NCBI RefSeq assembly: GCF_009939295.1 | Contig: NZ_WVIC01000019.1 | Coordinates: forward strand, 17,209-81,208 | From: Petrachloros mirabilis ULC683 | Lineage (GTDB): Bacteria > Cyanobacteriota > Cyanobacteriia > Thermosynechococcales > Thermosynechococcaceae | DNA length: 64,000 bases | Direction: 5' to 3' | Shown here: in pieces, positions 27,518 to 36,649 of the stretch | Layout of the letters: each line of letters opens with the position of its first letter | Position numbering within the stretch: position 1 is the stretch's first letter | Position numbers and translations under genes: made by a program | Notes under the pieces: generated by a model | Database searches by the model: none | Seen by the model: only the letters and a program-made list of their open reading frames with translations | Told to the model about the DNA's origin: nothing

Positions 27518-28822
27518 ATGGTTGGGTATTTGGTTTCTCTGGCCATTTTTACGGCTACCTATGCTCTATTTAGTTTGGGGCTAAATTTGCAGTGGGGGTA
27601 TACGGGACTGATCAATTTTGGTCATATTGCTTTTATGACGGTGGGGGCTTATACCACGGTGTTGTTGAGCCTGAATGGGGTGCCGTTGGTGCTGGCGGTG
27701 CTGGCTGGGGCGATTCTAGCTGGAATTTTGGGGCTTCTGATTGGGATTTCGACGCTCCGACTGCGGGAAGACTACCTGGCTATTGTCACCATTGGGGTTT
27801 CAGAGGTGGTACGGCTGATTGCCCTCAATGAAGAGGAGTTGACCCAGGGAACTCGGGGAGTTTACGGCTTTCCATTGCCCTTGGCGAGTCTCAATCCTAA
27901 TTTGCCCTTGCGTTTGGGGATGATTGTGATTTTGACGATGATCTGTGGGGTGGGGGTCTGGCAGATTTGGCGGTGGTTGGGACACGTTCCCCAAGGTGCA
28001 GATCGCTCGGTGCCCCTGCGGCGGGCTGCCCTGGGGCGACAGCGGTTGGCTCTGGGAGGCTACCTCTTGTGTTTGGGGGGCTCTGTGACAGCCCTGTGGT
28101 GGGGTTTTGCGATGAATACAGGATTTTTGGGGTTGGCTGGGGCAAGTGCGATCGCAGCCCTGGGTTGTGTCTACAGTCGATTTTCCCATCCCCTGAAAAC
28201 GGCAAGCCATCAATCTTGGCTGACCCATAGCACGATCATCGCGGTAAATTTGGTGCTGGGGCTGGTGTTAATGGTTTACTGGGCAGGGGTCATGGGTCTT
28301 TACGACTATACCTACAAAGCCGGGCTGATGTGGCTGTTGGTGGTGATCTTGGGGTTCACCTTTTGGCAATTGCAGCGCTGGGTGCATTCTCCTTGGGGGC
28401 GGGTGCTCAAGTCCATTCGTGAAGATGAGGAAGTGGCCAAGGCGCTGGGCAAAAACGTCTTTCGGTACAAACTCCAGTCTTTGATGTTAGGGGGGGCGAT
28501 CGCAGGCATTGCCGGAGCCTTCTATGCTTGGCAGCTCACTTTTATTAACCCGGACGGCTTCATTCCCCTGATTACCTTTCAAGCCTGGATTATTGTGGTG
28601 CTGGGAGGGGCTGGCAACAATGTGGGCACCCTGTTAGGAGCGATGATTTTTTGGGTGTACGATGCGGCAACCCGGTTTCTGCTGCCCAGTTTGGTGACTT
28701 TAGATGATGCTAGACTCGGGGCATTCCGCATTATGGTCATTGGCCTGCTCTTGATTGTTTTGATGATGTGGCGTCCCCAGGGCATTTTAGGCAATAAAGA
28801 CGAACTGACCCTGGGACGTTAG
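27518..28822 (+). CDS. livM: Branched-chain/neutral amino acid ABC permease, LivM type
   Basis: 434 residues with about ten hydrophobic segments. Signature regions: LFSLGLNLQWGYTGLINFGHIAFMTVGAY at the N-terminus, LRLREDYLAIVTIGVSEVVRL, and the C-terminal EAA-like SIREDEEVAKALGKNVFRYKL, followed by LGGAGNNVGTLLGA. It corresponds to the LivM/NatC-NatD permeases that import neutral amino acids in cyanobacteria. An extra membrane-spanning stretch (about 180-255) separates the two halves. LivG follows 55 bp downstream; no LivH, LivF or binding protein is in the window, so partners are encoded elsewhere. Confidence 0.9.
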   Translation: MVGYLVSLAIFTATYALFSLGLNLQWGYTGLINFGHIAFMTVGAYTTVLLSLNGVPLVLAVLAGAILAGILGLLIGISTLRLREDYLAIVTIGVSEVVRLIALNEEELTQGTRGVYGFPLPLASLNPNLPLRLGMIVILTMICGVGVWQIWRWLGHVPQGADRSVPLRRAALGRQRLALGGYLLCLGGSVTALWWGFAMNTGFLGLAGASAIAALGCVYSRFSHPLKTASHQSWLTHSTIIAVNLVLGLVLMVYWAGVMGLYDYTYKAGLMWLLVVILGFTFWQLQRWVHSPWGRVLKSIREDEEVAKALGKNVFRYKLQSLMLGGAIAGIAGAFYAWQLTFINPDGFIPLITFQAWIIVVLGGAGNNVGTLLGAMIFWVYDAATRFLLPSLVTLDDARLGAFRIMVIGLLLIVLMMWRPQGILGNKDELTLGR

Positions 28823-28877
28823 ATCTGACGTTCTGTCCAGGGATGCAACCCTGGCTTCATCTGCTATTTAGCTCTAG

Positions 28878-29681
28878 ATGTCTAACCCTGATTCTGCGGT
28901 GTCTTCAGTTGATTCCACCCTAGCTCCTGCGCTGCTGAGTGCTCATGGCTTACATAAAGCCTTTGGGGGCATCCATGCCGTTGAAAATGTCGAAATTCAG
29001 GTGCCCCAGGGTCGCATTGTCGGTCTGATTGGCCCCAATGGTGCGGGGAAGACGACCCTGTTTAATTTGCTCTGTCATTTTTTGCCTGCGGACCAAGGCC
29101 GCATTGTGTTTGATGGTCAGTCCATTGAGTCTCTGTCGGCTCATACCATTGCTCGCCAGGGGATGATTCGTACCTTTCAGGTGGCACGGGTCTTGTCCAA
29201 GCTCACAGTGCTAGATAATATGCTGCTGGCGGCTCCCCACCAAACGGGGGAAAAACTGGGGAATGTGTGGCTGCGATCGCGCCAAATCCGTCGTGAAGAA
29301 CGGCAGCTCCGGGACAAAGCCCAAACCATCCTGGAGTGCGTGGGCTTATCCCATATGACTCACACCTGTGCCGGTGCCCTTTCCGGGGGGCAGCGCAAGC
29401 TCCTAGAGATGGCGCGAGCACTGATGGCTGACCCCAAACTGATTTTGTTGGATGAGCCAGCAGCCGGGGTCAACCCCACCTTGATTAACCAGATTTGCGA
29501 TCACATCATCCAGTGGAATCGCCAGGGTATTACGTTTCTGATTATTGAGCACAATATGGATGTGATCATGTCCCTGTGCGATCGCGTCTGGGTACTGGCA
29601 GAGGGGCGCAATCTTGCTGTGGGCACCCCCACCGAGATTCAGAGCAACCCCCAAGTCCTAGAAGCCTACCTCGGGCACTAA
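28878..29681 (+). CDS. livG: Branched-chain/neutral amino acid ABC ATPase, LivG type
   Basis: 267 residues. Walker A GPNGAGKTT, signature LSGGQRKLLEMARAL, Walker B LILLDEPAAGVNP, H-loop IIEHNMDVIMSLCDRV, and the subfamily-typical ending VLEAYLGH. It energises the adjacent LivM-type permease (NatA/LivG equivalent). About 20 N-terminal residues are polar and non-conserved. The last 24 bp overlap the end of the convergent gene at 29658. Confidence 0.9.
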   Translation: MSNPDSAVSSVDSTLAPALLSAHGLHKAFGGIHAVENVEIQVPQGRIVGLIGPNGAGKTTLFNLLCHFLPADQGRIVFDGQSIESLSAHTIARQGMIRTFQVARVLSKLTVLDNMLLAAPHQTGEKLGNVWLRSRQIRREERQLRDKAQTILECVGLSHMTHTCAGALSGGQRKLLEMARALMADPKLILLDEPAAGVNPTLINQICDHIIQWNRQGITFLIIEHNMDVIMSLCDRVWVLAEGRNLAVGTPTEIQSNPQVLEAYLGH

Positions 29682-30263
29682 ATCTTGAGCTGTACAAGTT
29701 TGAGGCGGCGGTTGCATTTGCTCAACCTTAGCCTGACTGTAGGGATAAAACCCCTCTAAATCCAAGGTCGCCTGGCCAAATCGAATCACCTCAAGATTGG
29801 GCGTTTGGGCAGACACCACCCGAGGGGCTTGGCTCTGACTCAGGCGTAGATGCCCCTCATCATCCCAAATAAACGAAGCCTGAGACGACTCAATCCATGG
29901 TTCACCGGGCCAGGAAATGGCCAGCGCTTCGCCCTGAACCGTATTTTGATGGGCTACCCCGCTAATACAGTCAATAAAATGCCCAGAGTGCGGGTAGCCA
30001 TAGTACCCCACGACCTGATTTCCCATTTTGCGAAACCAAAAACAAATTCCCGCTCCCGCCTGCCACCCTTCCGGCTCAGGTTCACTGCACATTTGATGGA
30101 GGCCATTGGGAAGTGCTGCAATAGGAGAGGGCACTTGAGCCCAAACTGCAAGCGAAGGCAGCACCCCCAACCCGGTCAACAACAGTAAAGGGCTAAACAA
30201 CGCCACCACAACTCCTGGCATATCCTGATAATGCCACTGATTCAATCTAGATCGACGCTTCAT
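29658..30263 (-). CDS. Secreted hypothetical protein
   Basis: 201 residues. After a basic N-terminus there is a hydrophobic segment (VVVALFSPLLLLTGLGVLP) ending AVWAQ, a likely signal peptide. The mature part has four cysteines (CSEPEP, GICFWF, FIDCISG, QTCTAQ) and the motif GNQVVGYYGYPHSGHFIDC, suggesting a disulphide-stabilised beta fold. I recognise no named family. It converges on livG with a 24-bp coding overlap. Confidence 0.65.
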   Translation of the reverse strand: MKRRSRLNQWHYQDMPGVVVALFSPLLLLTGLGVLPSLAVWAQVPSPIAALPNGLHQMCSEPEPEGWQAGAGICFWFRKMGNQVVGYYGYPHSGHFIDCISGVAHQNTVQGEALAISWPGEPWIESSQASFIWDDEGHLRLSQSQAPRVVSAQTPNLEVIRFGQATLDLEGFYPYSQAKVEQMQPPPQTCTAQDLVPEVGF

Positions 30264-30307
30264 CCCACTGCTCCTAGTGGTCTGTCAAATTTAATTGCTT
30301 AGGGTTG

Positions 30308-30337
30308 ACTTTTGAGGGTCTCCGACACCTCAAAAGT
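30308..30337. terminator. Hairpin related to the DUF1825-downstream hairpins
   Basis: ACTTTTGAGG / CCTCAAAAGT, perfect 10-bp arms with a 10-nt loop, followed by TTTTC on the plus strand. It lies between cbiT and the secreted hypothetical gene. The arm sequence TTTTGAGG and the 10-nt loop size match the hairpins at 24959 and 25065, so it belongs to a small dispersed hairpin family. Confidence 0.5.
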
Positions 30338-30459
30338 TTTCTTACGAAACATCAGTTGTCAGCGGCCATCTAATTTTGATCTTAGAGAGTAATTCTTGAT
30401 TTGAGGGCAGAAATATCCCAAATAACATAAAAAGAAATCTTGTCTCTACTGTCAGAAGA

Positions 30460-31062
30460 TCAGTCTGATTTTTCGCCACTGAGAATAAAAATGGGATCGA
30501 CAGCCGTAAACAATTGGTGGGTGCCTCGGGTTTCCAGGCGATTGATGACGGACTGCACCACCTCAACATTGCGGGCCTGAAGTTCTGCAAAAGTTTCCGA
30601 AATGGCATAGAGATTTTCCAGGCTGGCTGCTGTGGCCACAACTCTTCCCTGAGGGCATAGCAGTGACCAAGCCGTGCGCAGAATCTCCCGAATTGGGCGT
30701 CCCCCCTCAATGCAGACCCGTTGTGGTTTAGCAGGCAAGTCTTGGAGGCACTCAGGGGCATTCCCTTGGATGATTTCAACATTGCCAACGGCAAAGCGAT
30801 CGCAGTTCGCCTGAATTAGATTAATCACATCCTCATCCCGCTCCACGGCAATAATTTGCCCCTTAGGGCAGAGTAACCCCACCTCAACCGGAATCGTGCC
30901 TGTGCCTGCACCAATGTCCCAGAGAACCGTATCCGCTTGCAGACGCAGTTGGGAGATCAGCAAAATTCGCGTTTCTCGGTTGGTCATGGGAATTCCCGGC
31001 AGGCGCTCAAAAAGCAGATCGGGAATGCCAGGACTGAGATAGGGCCAAGGTGAAGATGCCAT
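30460..31062 (-). CDS. cbiT: Precorrin-8W (C15) methyltransferase/decarboxylase, CbiT type
   Basis: 200 residues. SAM-binding fold with LWDIGAGTGTIPVEVGLLCP, IAVERDEDVINLIQANCDRF and VEIIQGNAPECLQDL, plus the CbiT-characteristic FIEGG-like VCIEGGRPIREIL and VVATAASLENLY. The N-terminal GIPMTNRETRILLISQLRL is typical of the C-terminal half of CobL or stand-alone CbiT. It methylates C15 and decarboxylates the corrin intermediate in B12 synthesis. It lies 18 bp downstream of a small gene on the same strand. The class II RNR in this window would consume the cofactor. Confidence 0.88.
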   Translation of the reverse strand: MASSPWPYLSPGIPDLLFERLPGIPMTNRETRILLISQLRLQADTVLWDIGAGTGTIPVEVGLLCPKGQIIAVERDEDVINLIQANCDRFAVGNVEIIQGNAPECLQDLPAKPQRVCIEGGRPIREILRTAWSLLCPQGRVVATAASLENLYAISETFAELQARNVEVVQSVINRLETRGTHQLFTAVDPIFILSGEKSD

Positions 31063-31080
31063 TGTGTCAATTCCAGCGCC

Positions 31081-31317
31081 CTAAGAAATCGTAATTTTAA
31101 GGGTCATATTACTAAACCCCCAAACCTGGAAAAATTGCCGAAACAAAGCCTGACTAGCCTCAGCCATATCCCCATCTTCGCCAATGAGGCCGCCTTGAAT
31201 GAGCCGACCCCCATCAGTTTGTAGATCTAATCTCAGTTCGTCTCCTTCGCCCCGATGCAAGATTAGGCGACCTCTGGCAATAATTTGCCCAGCTTGGCTA
31301 ATAACAGCGCAGCGCAT
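31081..31317 (-). CDS. Small hypothetical protein upstream of cbiT
   Basis: 78 residues, ATG start: MRCAVISQAGQIIARGRLILH, then a charged beta-rich segment (GDELRLDLQTDGGRLIQGGLIG) and FRQFFQVWGFSNMTLKITIS. The 18-bp spacing to cbiT suggests co-transcription. No domain is recognised. Its composition and operon position make it likely to be a genuine small cytoplasmic protein. Confidence 0.6.
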   Translation of the reverse strand: MRCAVISQAGQIIARGRLILHRGEGDELRLDLQTDGGRLIQGGLIGEDGDMAEASQALFRQFFQVWGFSNMTLKITIS

Positions 31318-31406
31318 CGACGACGTTTCCTAGCTCACAACATTGATCCCTATGATGCCAGGTTCTGAGGATGTCAGTGTGGGTAAACCTTGGTCAACCT
31401 TGGCTC

Positions 31407-32033
31407 CTAGCGTTGGCTAAACTCCTGTCGCCAAGTTTCACCCGTGGAGCCCGTTGCCAGCCACCATAGGGCGCGCAGGCCATCAGCAACGGCCTTCTCC
31501 AAGGGTTCTGCAGGCTCTTCAGAGGGAATTGCGATCGCATGGAGCTGAATCCCCCGACTGCCCATCACCACCTGCCCCACCAGCCTAGCCCGACGCATGT
31601 GATAGTCCGAGGTAATCAAGTAAAGACTTTCAATGCCCTCAGCCTTAAGATCATCCACGAGGGTCGTAAAGTTAGTGAGCGTATCCACAGCCTGGTAGTC
31701 CAAATGAAAGCGTTTACTGGAAATTCCAGCCTCAGCAAACACCCACTCGGCATACTCAGGGTTACTGCCACTGGACACCCAAATAGGCAACTGGGGGTAT
31801 TCTTGAGCAAACGCAGCAGCAAATTTCTCACGTTGGGGTTCTCCGCCCAACACCAGCACCCCCTGAGGGGGCATTGCTGGATGATGCAACCACAGTGCCA
31901 GCCCCATCAGGCCGGCCAAGCACAGCAGCCATACTCCTCGACGGCGTCGCTGTCGGGCGAGCCTACGTCGCCTTACCACTCTTCGGTTCACAGTGCGTCC
32001 CAATTGTTTTGACACTTGCTGGTTACTCGGCAA
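31407..32033 (-). CDS. YdcF/SanA-like (DUF218) membrane protein
   Basis: 208 residues from a TTG; an in-frame GTG at 32015 is an alternative. A very basic N-terminus (RRVVRRRRLARQRRRRG) precedes one transmembrane helix (WLLCLAGLMGLALWL). The outer domain has VLVLGGEPQREKFAAAFAQE, IWVSSGSNPEYAEWVF, DTLTNFTTLVDDLKAEG and LITSDYHMRRARLVGQ, the DUF218 core whose conserved Ser/His/Arg sites are seen in SanA/ElyC/YdcF. Family members affect envelope integrity; biochemical activity is uncertain. Confidence 0.8.
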   Translation of the reverse strand: MPSNQQVSKQLGRTVNRRVVRRRRLARQRRRRGVWLLCLAGLMGLALWLHHPAMPPQGVLVLGGEPQREKFAAAFAQEYPQLPIWVSSGSNPEYAEWVFAEAGISSKRFHLDYQAVDTLTNFTTLVDDLKAEGIESLYLITSDYHMRRARLVGQVVMGSRGIQLHAIAIPSEEPAEPLEKAVADGLRALWWLATGSTGETWRQEFSQR

Positions 32034-32115
32034 ACCTTTTTTAGCATAGTCAAAGTAGATTTACCGCCTTGCCTAGCAATCTTTTCCAATTGTTCATCTC
32101 CAACCCACCTAACCC

Positions 32116-32958
32116 ATGCGCCCAACCCACTCGGCTCCTGTAAAATTGGCACTCAAACGCTCAGGTCAGGGCTTTCCCCTCCTCTGCTTGCACGGCCACC
32201 CAGGATCAGGAGACTGTTTATCGGGGTTAACCGCATCCCTGTCTCAGCAGTTTCAAACCCTGACGCCTGATCTACGAGGCTATGGCGGCAGCCAAGTCAA
32301 AAAGCCATTTACTATGGCTGACCACCTCCAAGACTTAGAGGCTCTGCTCGATCACCACCACATCCAGACCTACGGACTGGTGGGGTGGTCTCTAGGCGGA
32401 ATTTTGGCACTGGAGCTGGCCCTGCGCCATCCCCAGCGTGTCCGCAGTCTGGTGCTATTAGCGACAGCAGCCCATCCTCGCAGCAACCTGCCCCAACCCA
32501 CAGGACGAGACTACTTCAACACCGCCCTAGCAGCGCTAATCAACCAGGCAAACCCAGGGTGGGATTGGAATATCAACAGGCTGGGGCGGCACTCCCTGTT
32601 CCGAGATCTGCTCTATCAGCACACCCCCACCGCCTATGGATTCTTGGCCAAATATGCCATCCCCGCTTACTGGAAAACTTCTCGCCATGCCCATCAGGCT
32701 TTCAATCAAGCCCTGCACCAAGGCTATAATCGCGTCGAGGCGCTGTCTCAGATCTCCTGTCCCGCCTTGGTGTTGGCCGGTAGCCATGATCGCCATATTC
32801 TTCCTGAAGCCAGCCATGAAACTGCCAGGGCGCTTCCCCAGGGCGACTGGATTTGCTACCCAGAAGCAGCACATCTGTTTCCCTGGGAAATTCCAGACCA
32901 GGTTAATGCCGATATTCAACGGTGGCTGACCACTCATTTGGGCTTGTTCAGTTCCTAG
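32116..32958 (+). CDS. Alpha/beta hydrolase
   Basis: 280 residues with the complete catalytic triad: nucleophile elbow GWSLGG (Ser near 93), acid in LAGSHDRH, and His in AAHLFPWE near the end. The oxyanion region HGHPGSGD follows strand 3. A helical cap (about 130-200) is rich in His/Tyr/Asn. The substrate is unknown; relatives include esterases and haloperoxidase-like enzymes. Cytoplasmic, no signal peptide. Divergent from the DUF218 gene. Confidence 0.85.
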   Translation: MRPTHSAPVKLALKRSGQGFPLLCLHGHPGSGDCLSGLTASLSQQFQTLTPDLRGYGGSQVKKPFTMADHLQDLEALLDHHHIQTYGLVGWSLGGILALELALRHPQRVRSLVLLATAAHPRSNLPQPTGRDYFNTALAALINQANPGWDWNINRLGRHSLFRDLLYQHTPTAYGFLAKYAIPAYWKTSRHAHQAFNQALHQGYNRVEALSQISCPALVLAGSHDRHILPEASHETARALPQGDWICYPEAAHLFPWEIPDQVNADIQRWLTTHLGLFSS

Positions 32959-32973
32959 TGGACCTGAAGCGGA

Positions 32974-33252
32974 TCAAAACTCTTCTAGGGTTAGCTGTGT
33001 CGGCTTACAGCGCTTTATTTCAGCTTTAATGCCTTGAGCCTGCTCAACTTCCAAGTCTTCTACATATCCCGGCAATGCCTGCTGAGCAGCTTGGGCACTT
33101 AAAAATGGCCCAAAGTAATAGGTGCATTTGGGCTGTTGGGTCGTGACCTGTACCCACCAAGCCAATCCCAACTGATTTACAAATTCGGCAGCCCGGTTAG
33201 ACAAGCCCCCCGTTGCTGACTGGTTTCTCAAAGCCACACTGCTATCCTCCAC
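32974..33252 (-). CDS. DUF1816 domain protein
   Basis: 92 residues, GTG start. The domain core reads LAWWVQVTTQQPKCTYYFGPF, then QAAQQALPGYVEDLEVEQAQG, which is the DUF1816 pattern. In cyanobacteria this domain occurs alone or fused near phycobilisome-related proteins, but its function is unknown. The N-terminal 28 residues are low-complexity. It converges on the alpha/beta hydrolase with a 15-bp gap. Confidence 0.85.
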   Translation of the reverse strand: MEDSSVALRNQSATGGLSNRAAEFVNQLGLAWWVQVTTQQPKCTYYFGPFLSAQAAQQALPGYVEDLEVEQAQGIKAEIKRCKPTQLTLEEF

Positions 33253-33369
33253 CCTGCTGATAGGTTGTCTATACTTGTTGCCAAGACTGGCATTTGGAAC
33301 TAAGCCAGAACCCTGGCCAAATCAGAGCAACCGGGTTGCTCTTTAACATAATGCGATATTTATCTGACC

Positions 33370-34302
33370 TTAGACATCCTCTGCTGGGGTTGGCTCAGGC
33401 AACGTCAGCAGAGAATCTGACCACCGCTGTCGCCACACTTCGTAGAGAGCCATACCCACTGCAACTGAGGCATTCAAACTAGCAACTTTACCGCGTAGAG
33501 GAATAGACACCAGCTGATCACATCGGCGCTGGGTGAGCAAGCTTAGACCTTCTCCTTCTGCACCCACCACCAGCACTGTAGGCTGTGTAAATTGAACGGT
33601 GTTGAGGGTTTGGCTGCCAGTGGCCGCTAAGCCATAAATCCAGAAGCCTTCAGTCTTGAGAGTTTCTAGGGTTTGGTTGAGATTGACCACTCGGGCCACG
33701 GGCAGGAACTCCAGCGCGCCAGCCGCGACCTTGGCCACGGTGGCAGTAATACCGACAGCCCGACGCTGGGGAATGATCAGCCCCTGGACACCCATCCCTT
33801 CAGCGGTACGGAGAATCGCTCCCAGGTTATGGGGGTCAGTAATGCCATCTGCTGCCAAAAAGATTGGTTGACCAACCTTTTGCCGGGCTTGACTCAACAG
33901 GTCGTCAAGCTCTAGGTACTCATAGGCTGCGACTTGGGCGACAACCCCTTGGTGGTTGGCATGTTGGGTGAGCTGGTTGAGGCGGATGGGTTCGACTTCA
34001 TCGATGACGGCTCCCCGAGTCTTGGCTTCATTGAGTAAGGTATGGAAGCGGGGATCATACCGCAGGCGCGATAAAATCCAGATTCGATTTAGACTTCGCT
34101 GACTTTCTAACGCGGCCAGGACGGGATGGCGACCATAGATCAGCTCAGGATCATCGGTCGGCTCTGCTGGCTCTGCCATAGGGACTGTGGCTGGGGCAGA
34201 GGGGGTCTGTCGTCGCAATCGAGGTGGAGACGCTTTGCTCGGATGGCGATTGGGTTTGTGGCGACTGGGTTTGCCAATACGCTTTTTGGGAAACTTGTTC
34301 AT
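33370..34302 (-). CDS. rlmB: 23S rRNA (guanosine-2'-O)-methyltransferase RlmB, TrmH/SpoU family
   Basis: 310 residues. A basic, low-complexity N-terminus ([17 protein letters not shown]) is followed by [12 protein letters not shown] and the L30e-like substrate-binding domain. The SPOUT catalytic knot has [20 protein letters not shown] (motif 1), [11 protein letters not shown] (motif 2) and [22 protein letters not shown] (motif 3), all intact. It 2'-O-methylates a conserved G in 23S rRNA. About 95 bp downstream of mrnC on the same strand, so two RNA-maturation genes sit together. Confidence 0.93.
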   Translation of the reverse strand: MNKFPKKRIGKPSRHKPNRHPSKASPPRLRRQTPSAPATVPMAEPAEPTDDPELIYGRHPVLAALESQRSLNRIWILSRLRYDPRFHTLLNEAKTRGAVIDEVEPIRLNQLTQHANHQGVVAQVAAYEYLELDDLLSQARQKVGQPIFLAADGITDPHNLGAILRTAEGMGVQGLIIPQRRAVGITATVAKVAAGALEFLPVARVVNLNQTLETLKTEGFWIYGLAATGSQTLNTVQFTQPTVLVVGAEGEGLSLLTQRRCDQLVSIPLRGKVASLNASVAVGMALYEVWRQRWSDSLLTLPEPTPAEDV

Positions 34303-34397
34303 GGGGGTTTTAGATCTGAGTGCGGTCTAGTCAGCGTACCTCAGAAAGGCGGCAGAGGCTGGATGGTTGAAATCTGGGGTGGTGAGTGCTGATGACG

Positions 34398-34880
34398 CTA
34401 AGGTTGACTGGGCAAACTCACATCCACAGCCTTCTGTTGTTGTGCAGCCGGGGGGACAGGCTGACAACTGAGTTGGGAGATAATCTGAGATAAAAGGTCT
34501 TTGAGTCGTTCGGGATCGGTGAGGTATAAGTAACCCACCACTGTTTCTAGCCCAGTTGCCTGTTGATAAATATTGAGGTCAATGCGCTTTGGCCCTCGAC
34601 CAGCAGCATTACGTCCTTTCCGGAAAATCTGTTGCTCGGTGTCTGTGAGTGTATCGTGTAGAACTTGAGCCAAATAAGCTTGGGTTTCGGCTTTGACGTA
34701 GGCTACAACTTGTTGATGGTAATTGGCAGCACGACTGGGAGGAAATAGACACTGGGTGCGAATGAAAAGTTCATAAACAGCATCGCCAAGATAGGCAAGA
34801 GCACTGGGAGACAGCCGACTCACCTCGACAGGTAAGAGTGGCAAGGAGCAACCAGGAGACAAGGGCAAGGGCAGGGTCAC
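34398..34880 (-). CDS. mrnC: Mini-ribonuclease III
   Basis: 160 residues, GTG start. A single RNase III catalytic domain without a dsRNA-binding domain: [21 protein letters not shown] (metal-binding signature), [20 protein letters not shown] and [23 protein letters not shown] with the second acidic cluster. Known to trim 23S rRNA ends in Bacillus. A full-length RNase III gene is also present (52930). The next gene downstream is rlmB, another 23S rRNA factor. Confidence 0.93.
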   Translation of the reverse strand: MTLPLPLSPGCSLPLLPVEVSRLSPSALAYLGDAVYELFIRTQCLFPPSRAANYHQQVVAYVKAETQAYLAQVLHDTLTDTEQQIFRKGRNAAGRGPKRIDLNIYQQATGLETVVGYLYLTDPERLKDLLSQIISQLSCQPVPPAAQQQKAVDVSLPSQP

Positions 34881-34892
34881 TGCGTTGTGGGG

Positions 34893-35237
34893 TTAACCTT
34901 TGGAGAGGTTTGCGATCGCAGTTTCAACATCGGTTTGCAGCGCCAAAAAACCTTCCAGTCGCACCAGCTTCACCGTCTGAGTGACACGGGGATTGGTGAC
35001 GATTTGGAACGTGCCGTTGGCAGTCTGAGCTTGTTTGGCCAACTGCACCAAAACGCCGAGGCCAGAGCTATCAATAAAATCAATCTTAGACAAGTCCAAG
35101 ATCACATTAATAGGACCGTCCTCAATATACTTGTTGAGAACCTTACGAAACACTGGCTCTGAAAATGCGTCTAATAAGCCTGTGAGCCGAAAAAGTTGGT
35201 AGTTGTCCCTGACATCACGGGTGCCCCGTAGGCTCAC
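34893..35237 (-). CDS. STAS-domain anti-sigma factor antagonist
   Basis: Coordinates use the GTG at 35237 (114 residues). STAS fold: YQLFRLTGLLDAFSEPVF, INVILDLSKIDFIDSSGLGVLVQL with the phosphorylatable serine in DSSGLG, and GTFQIVTNPRVTQTVKLVRLEG. It should switch between phosphorylated and free forms to control a partner kinase or sigma regulator. The GTG has no Shine-Dalgarno. Eight codons upstream an AUU (35259-35261) sits 5 nt after AGGAGG and extends the protein by PEQLNLT, so the true start may be non-canonical. Confidence 0.88.
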   Translation of the reverse strand: MSLRGTRDVRDNYQLFRLTGLLDAFSEPVFRKVLNKYIEDGPINVILDLSKIDFIDSSGLGVLVQLAKQAQTANGTFQIVTNPRVTQTVKLVRLEGFLALQTDVETAIANLSKG

Positions 35238-35266
35238 CGTCAGGTTTAATTGCTCAGGAATAGTGG

Positions 35267-35272
35267 CCTCCT
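35267..35272 (-). promoter_or_regulatory. Shine-Dalgarno AGGAGG preceding an AUU codon
   Basis: On the minus strand AGGAGG is followed after 5 nt by ATT in the STAS gene frame. An in-frame TAG at 35271-35273 closes the frame just upstream, and no ATG, GTG or TTG lies between this site and the GTG at 35237. The spacing is ideal for AUU and about 29 nt for the GTG. Confidence 0.55.
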
Positions 35273-35380
35273 AGTGCCTGTACAACACCGATAGAACTGA
35301 GTCGAGCGTCTAGTATAGGGTCTTTCTAGAACCCTTGTCCACTGTCCAACGACTCAGGGTGAACAGGGATGAGACCCTAG

Positions 35381-36535
35381 CTAGGGCTTGGGCTGACAAG
35401 CGCCTCGCATGGCCGTCACAAACTGATCAAATAAATAGTCGGCATCATGGGGGCCGGGACTAGCCTCTGGATGATACTGAACCGAGAAAATGGGCAGGGT
35501 GCGATGGCATATTCCAGCAATGGTTTGATCGTTTAGATTCAGGTGGGTAATGTCTACATCGGTTGCGGCCACTGAGTCAGCCTCTAGGGCAAATCCGTGA
35601 TTTTGGCTAGTGATCTCGACCTGGCGATGGAGTCCAGCCGGTTGGTTTAAGCCCCGATGGCCAAATTTGAGCTTAAAGGTTTGAGCACCCAGGGAAAGTC
35701 CTAGAAGCTGATGTCCTAGGCAAATACCAAACATGGGGCTGGCCTGGTTGAGGAGGGCTTTGACGGTGGCAATGCCTTCGGTGACGGCGGCGGGGTCTCC
35801 AGGGCCATTGGAGAGAAAAATGCCATCGGGTTGGTACTGCAAGATATCTTCAGCGGAGGTGTGAGCTGGAACCACAATCACCCGACAGCCATAGCTGGCC
35901 AAACGGCGCAGAATGTTGCGCTTAATGCCAAAGTCAATCGCCACGACAGTCAGTGGTGAGGCATCTGAGTTTTGGGGACGGGGGTTAAAGTCCCAGGCAG
36001 CGGCAGTGGGTTCTACCCACTCATAGATTTCGGGGGTGGTCACCCGTTGGGTGAGGTTGAGGCCAGTCATGCTAGGGGCTTGATGCACTTTATTCAGCAG
36101 CTCATCTAGGTCTAGAATTTCTGTGGAAATAGCCCCATTCATGGCTCCGCTGGAGCGGATCTTGCGGGTGAGGGCGCGGGTGTCAATGTCATAGATGCCA
36201 GGAATGCCATGGGCTTTGAGGTAGTCGCTCAGGGTTTGAGTAGATCGCCAGTTGCTCGGGGTAAAGCACACATTGCGTGCGATCGCACCTTGCACCTGAG
36301 GCCGAGCCGATTCTTCATCCTCTGGATTTACCCCAGTATTGCCCAGCTCTGGGTAGGTAAAAGCCACCAGTTGGCCACAGTAGCTGGGATCGGTCAGCAC
36401 CTCTTGGTACCCAGTCATGCCGGTATTGAACACCACTTCTCCGATGCGAGTTCCTGGTGCCCCAAATGACCACCCACAATAGGCTGTCCCATCGGCCAGC
36501 ACCAATAGGGCTGGCTGCCGCTCAGAACCGGACAT
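35381..36535 (-). CDS. carA: Carbamoyl-phosphate synthase small (glutaminase) subunit
   Basis: 384 residues. N-terminal [19 protein letters not shown] and [19 protein letters not shown]; the C-terminal class I amidotransferase has [22 protein letters not shown], the nucleophile motif [13 protein letters not shown], and [17 protein letters not shown] with catalytic His and Glu. It supplies ammonia from glutamine to CarB for arginine and pyrimidine synthesis. carB is not in this window. Divergent from the methyltransferase gene with about 115 bp between starts. Confidence 0.97.
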   Translation of the reverse strand: MSGSERQPALLVLADGTAYCGWSFGAPGTRIGEVVFNTGMTGYQEVLTDPSYCGQLVAFTYPELGNTGVNPEDEESARPQVQGAIARNVCFTPSNWRSTQTLSDYLKAHGIPGIYDIDTRALTRKIRSSGAMNGAISTEILDLDELLNKVHQAPSMTGLNLTQRVTTPEIYEWVEPTAAAWDFNPRPQNSDASPLTVVAIDFGIKRNILRRLASYGCRVIVVPAHTSAEDILQYQPDGIFLSNGPGDPAAVTEGIATVKALLNQASPMFGICLGHQLLGLSLGAQTFKLKFGHRGLNQPAGLHRQVEITSQNHGFALEADSVAATDVDITHLNLNDQTIAGICHRTLPIFSVQYHPEASPGPHDADYLFDQFVTAMRGACQPKP

Positions 36536-36649
36536 GATTTCCTAACCTTTTTCACGCTGTTCCCAATCATAGTCGAGTCCTGGGAGCTTTGTGGCGGTGG
36601 GTCATCATCTTTTTTCGGTACACTCAAAGGTGCTGTGCTAGAAGTTCCC

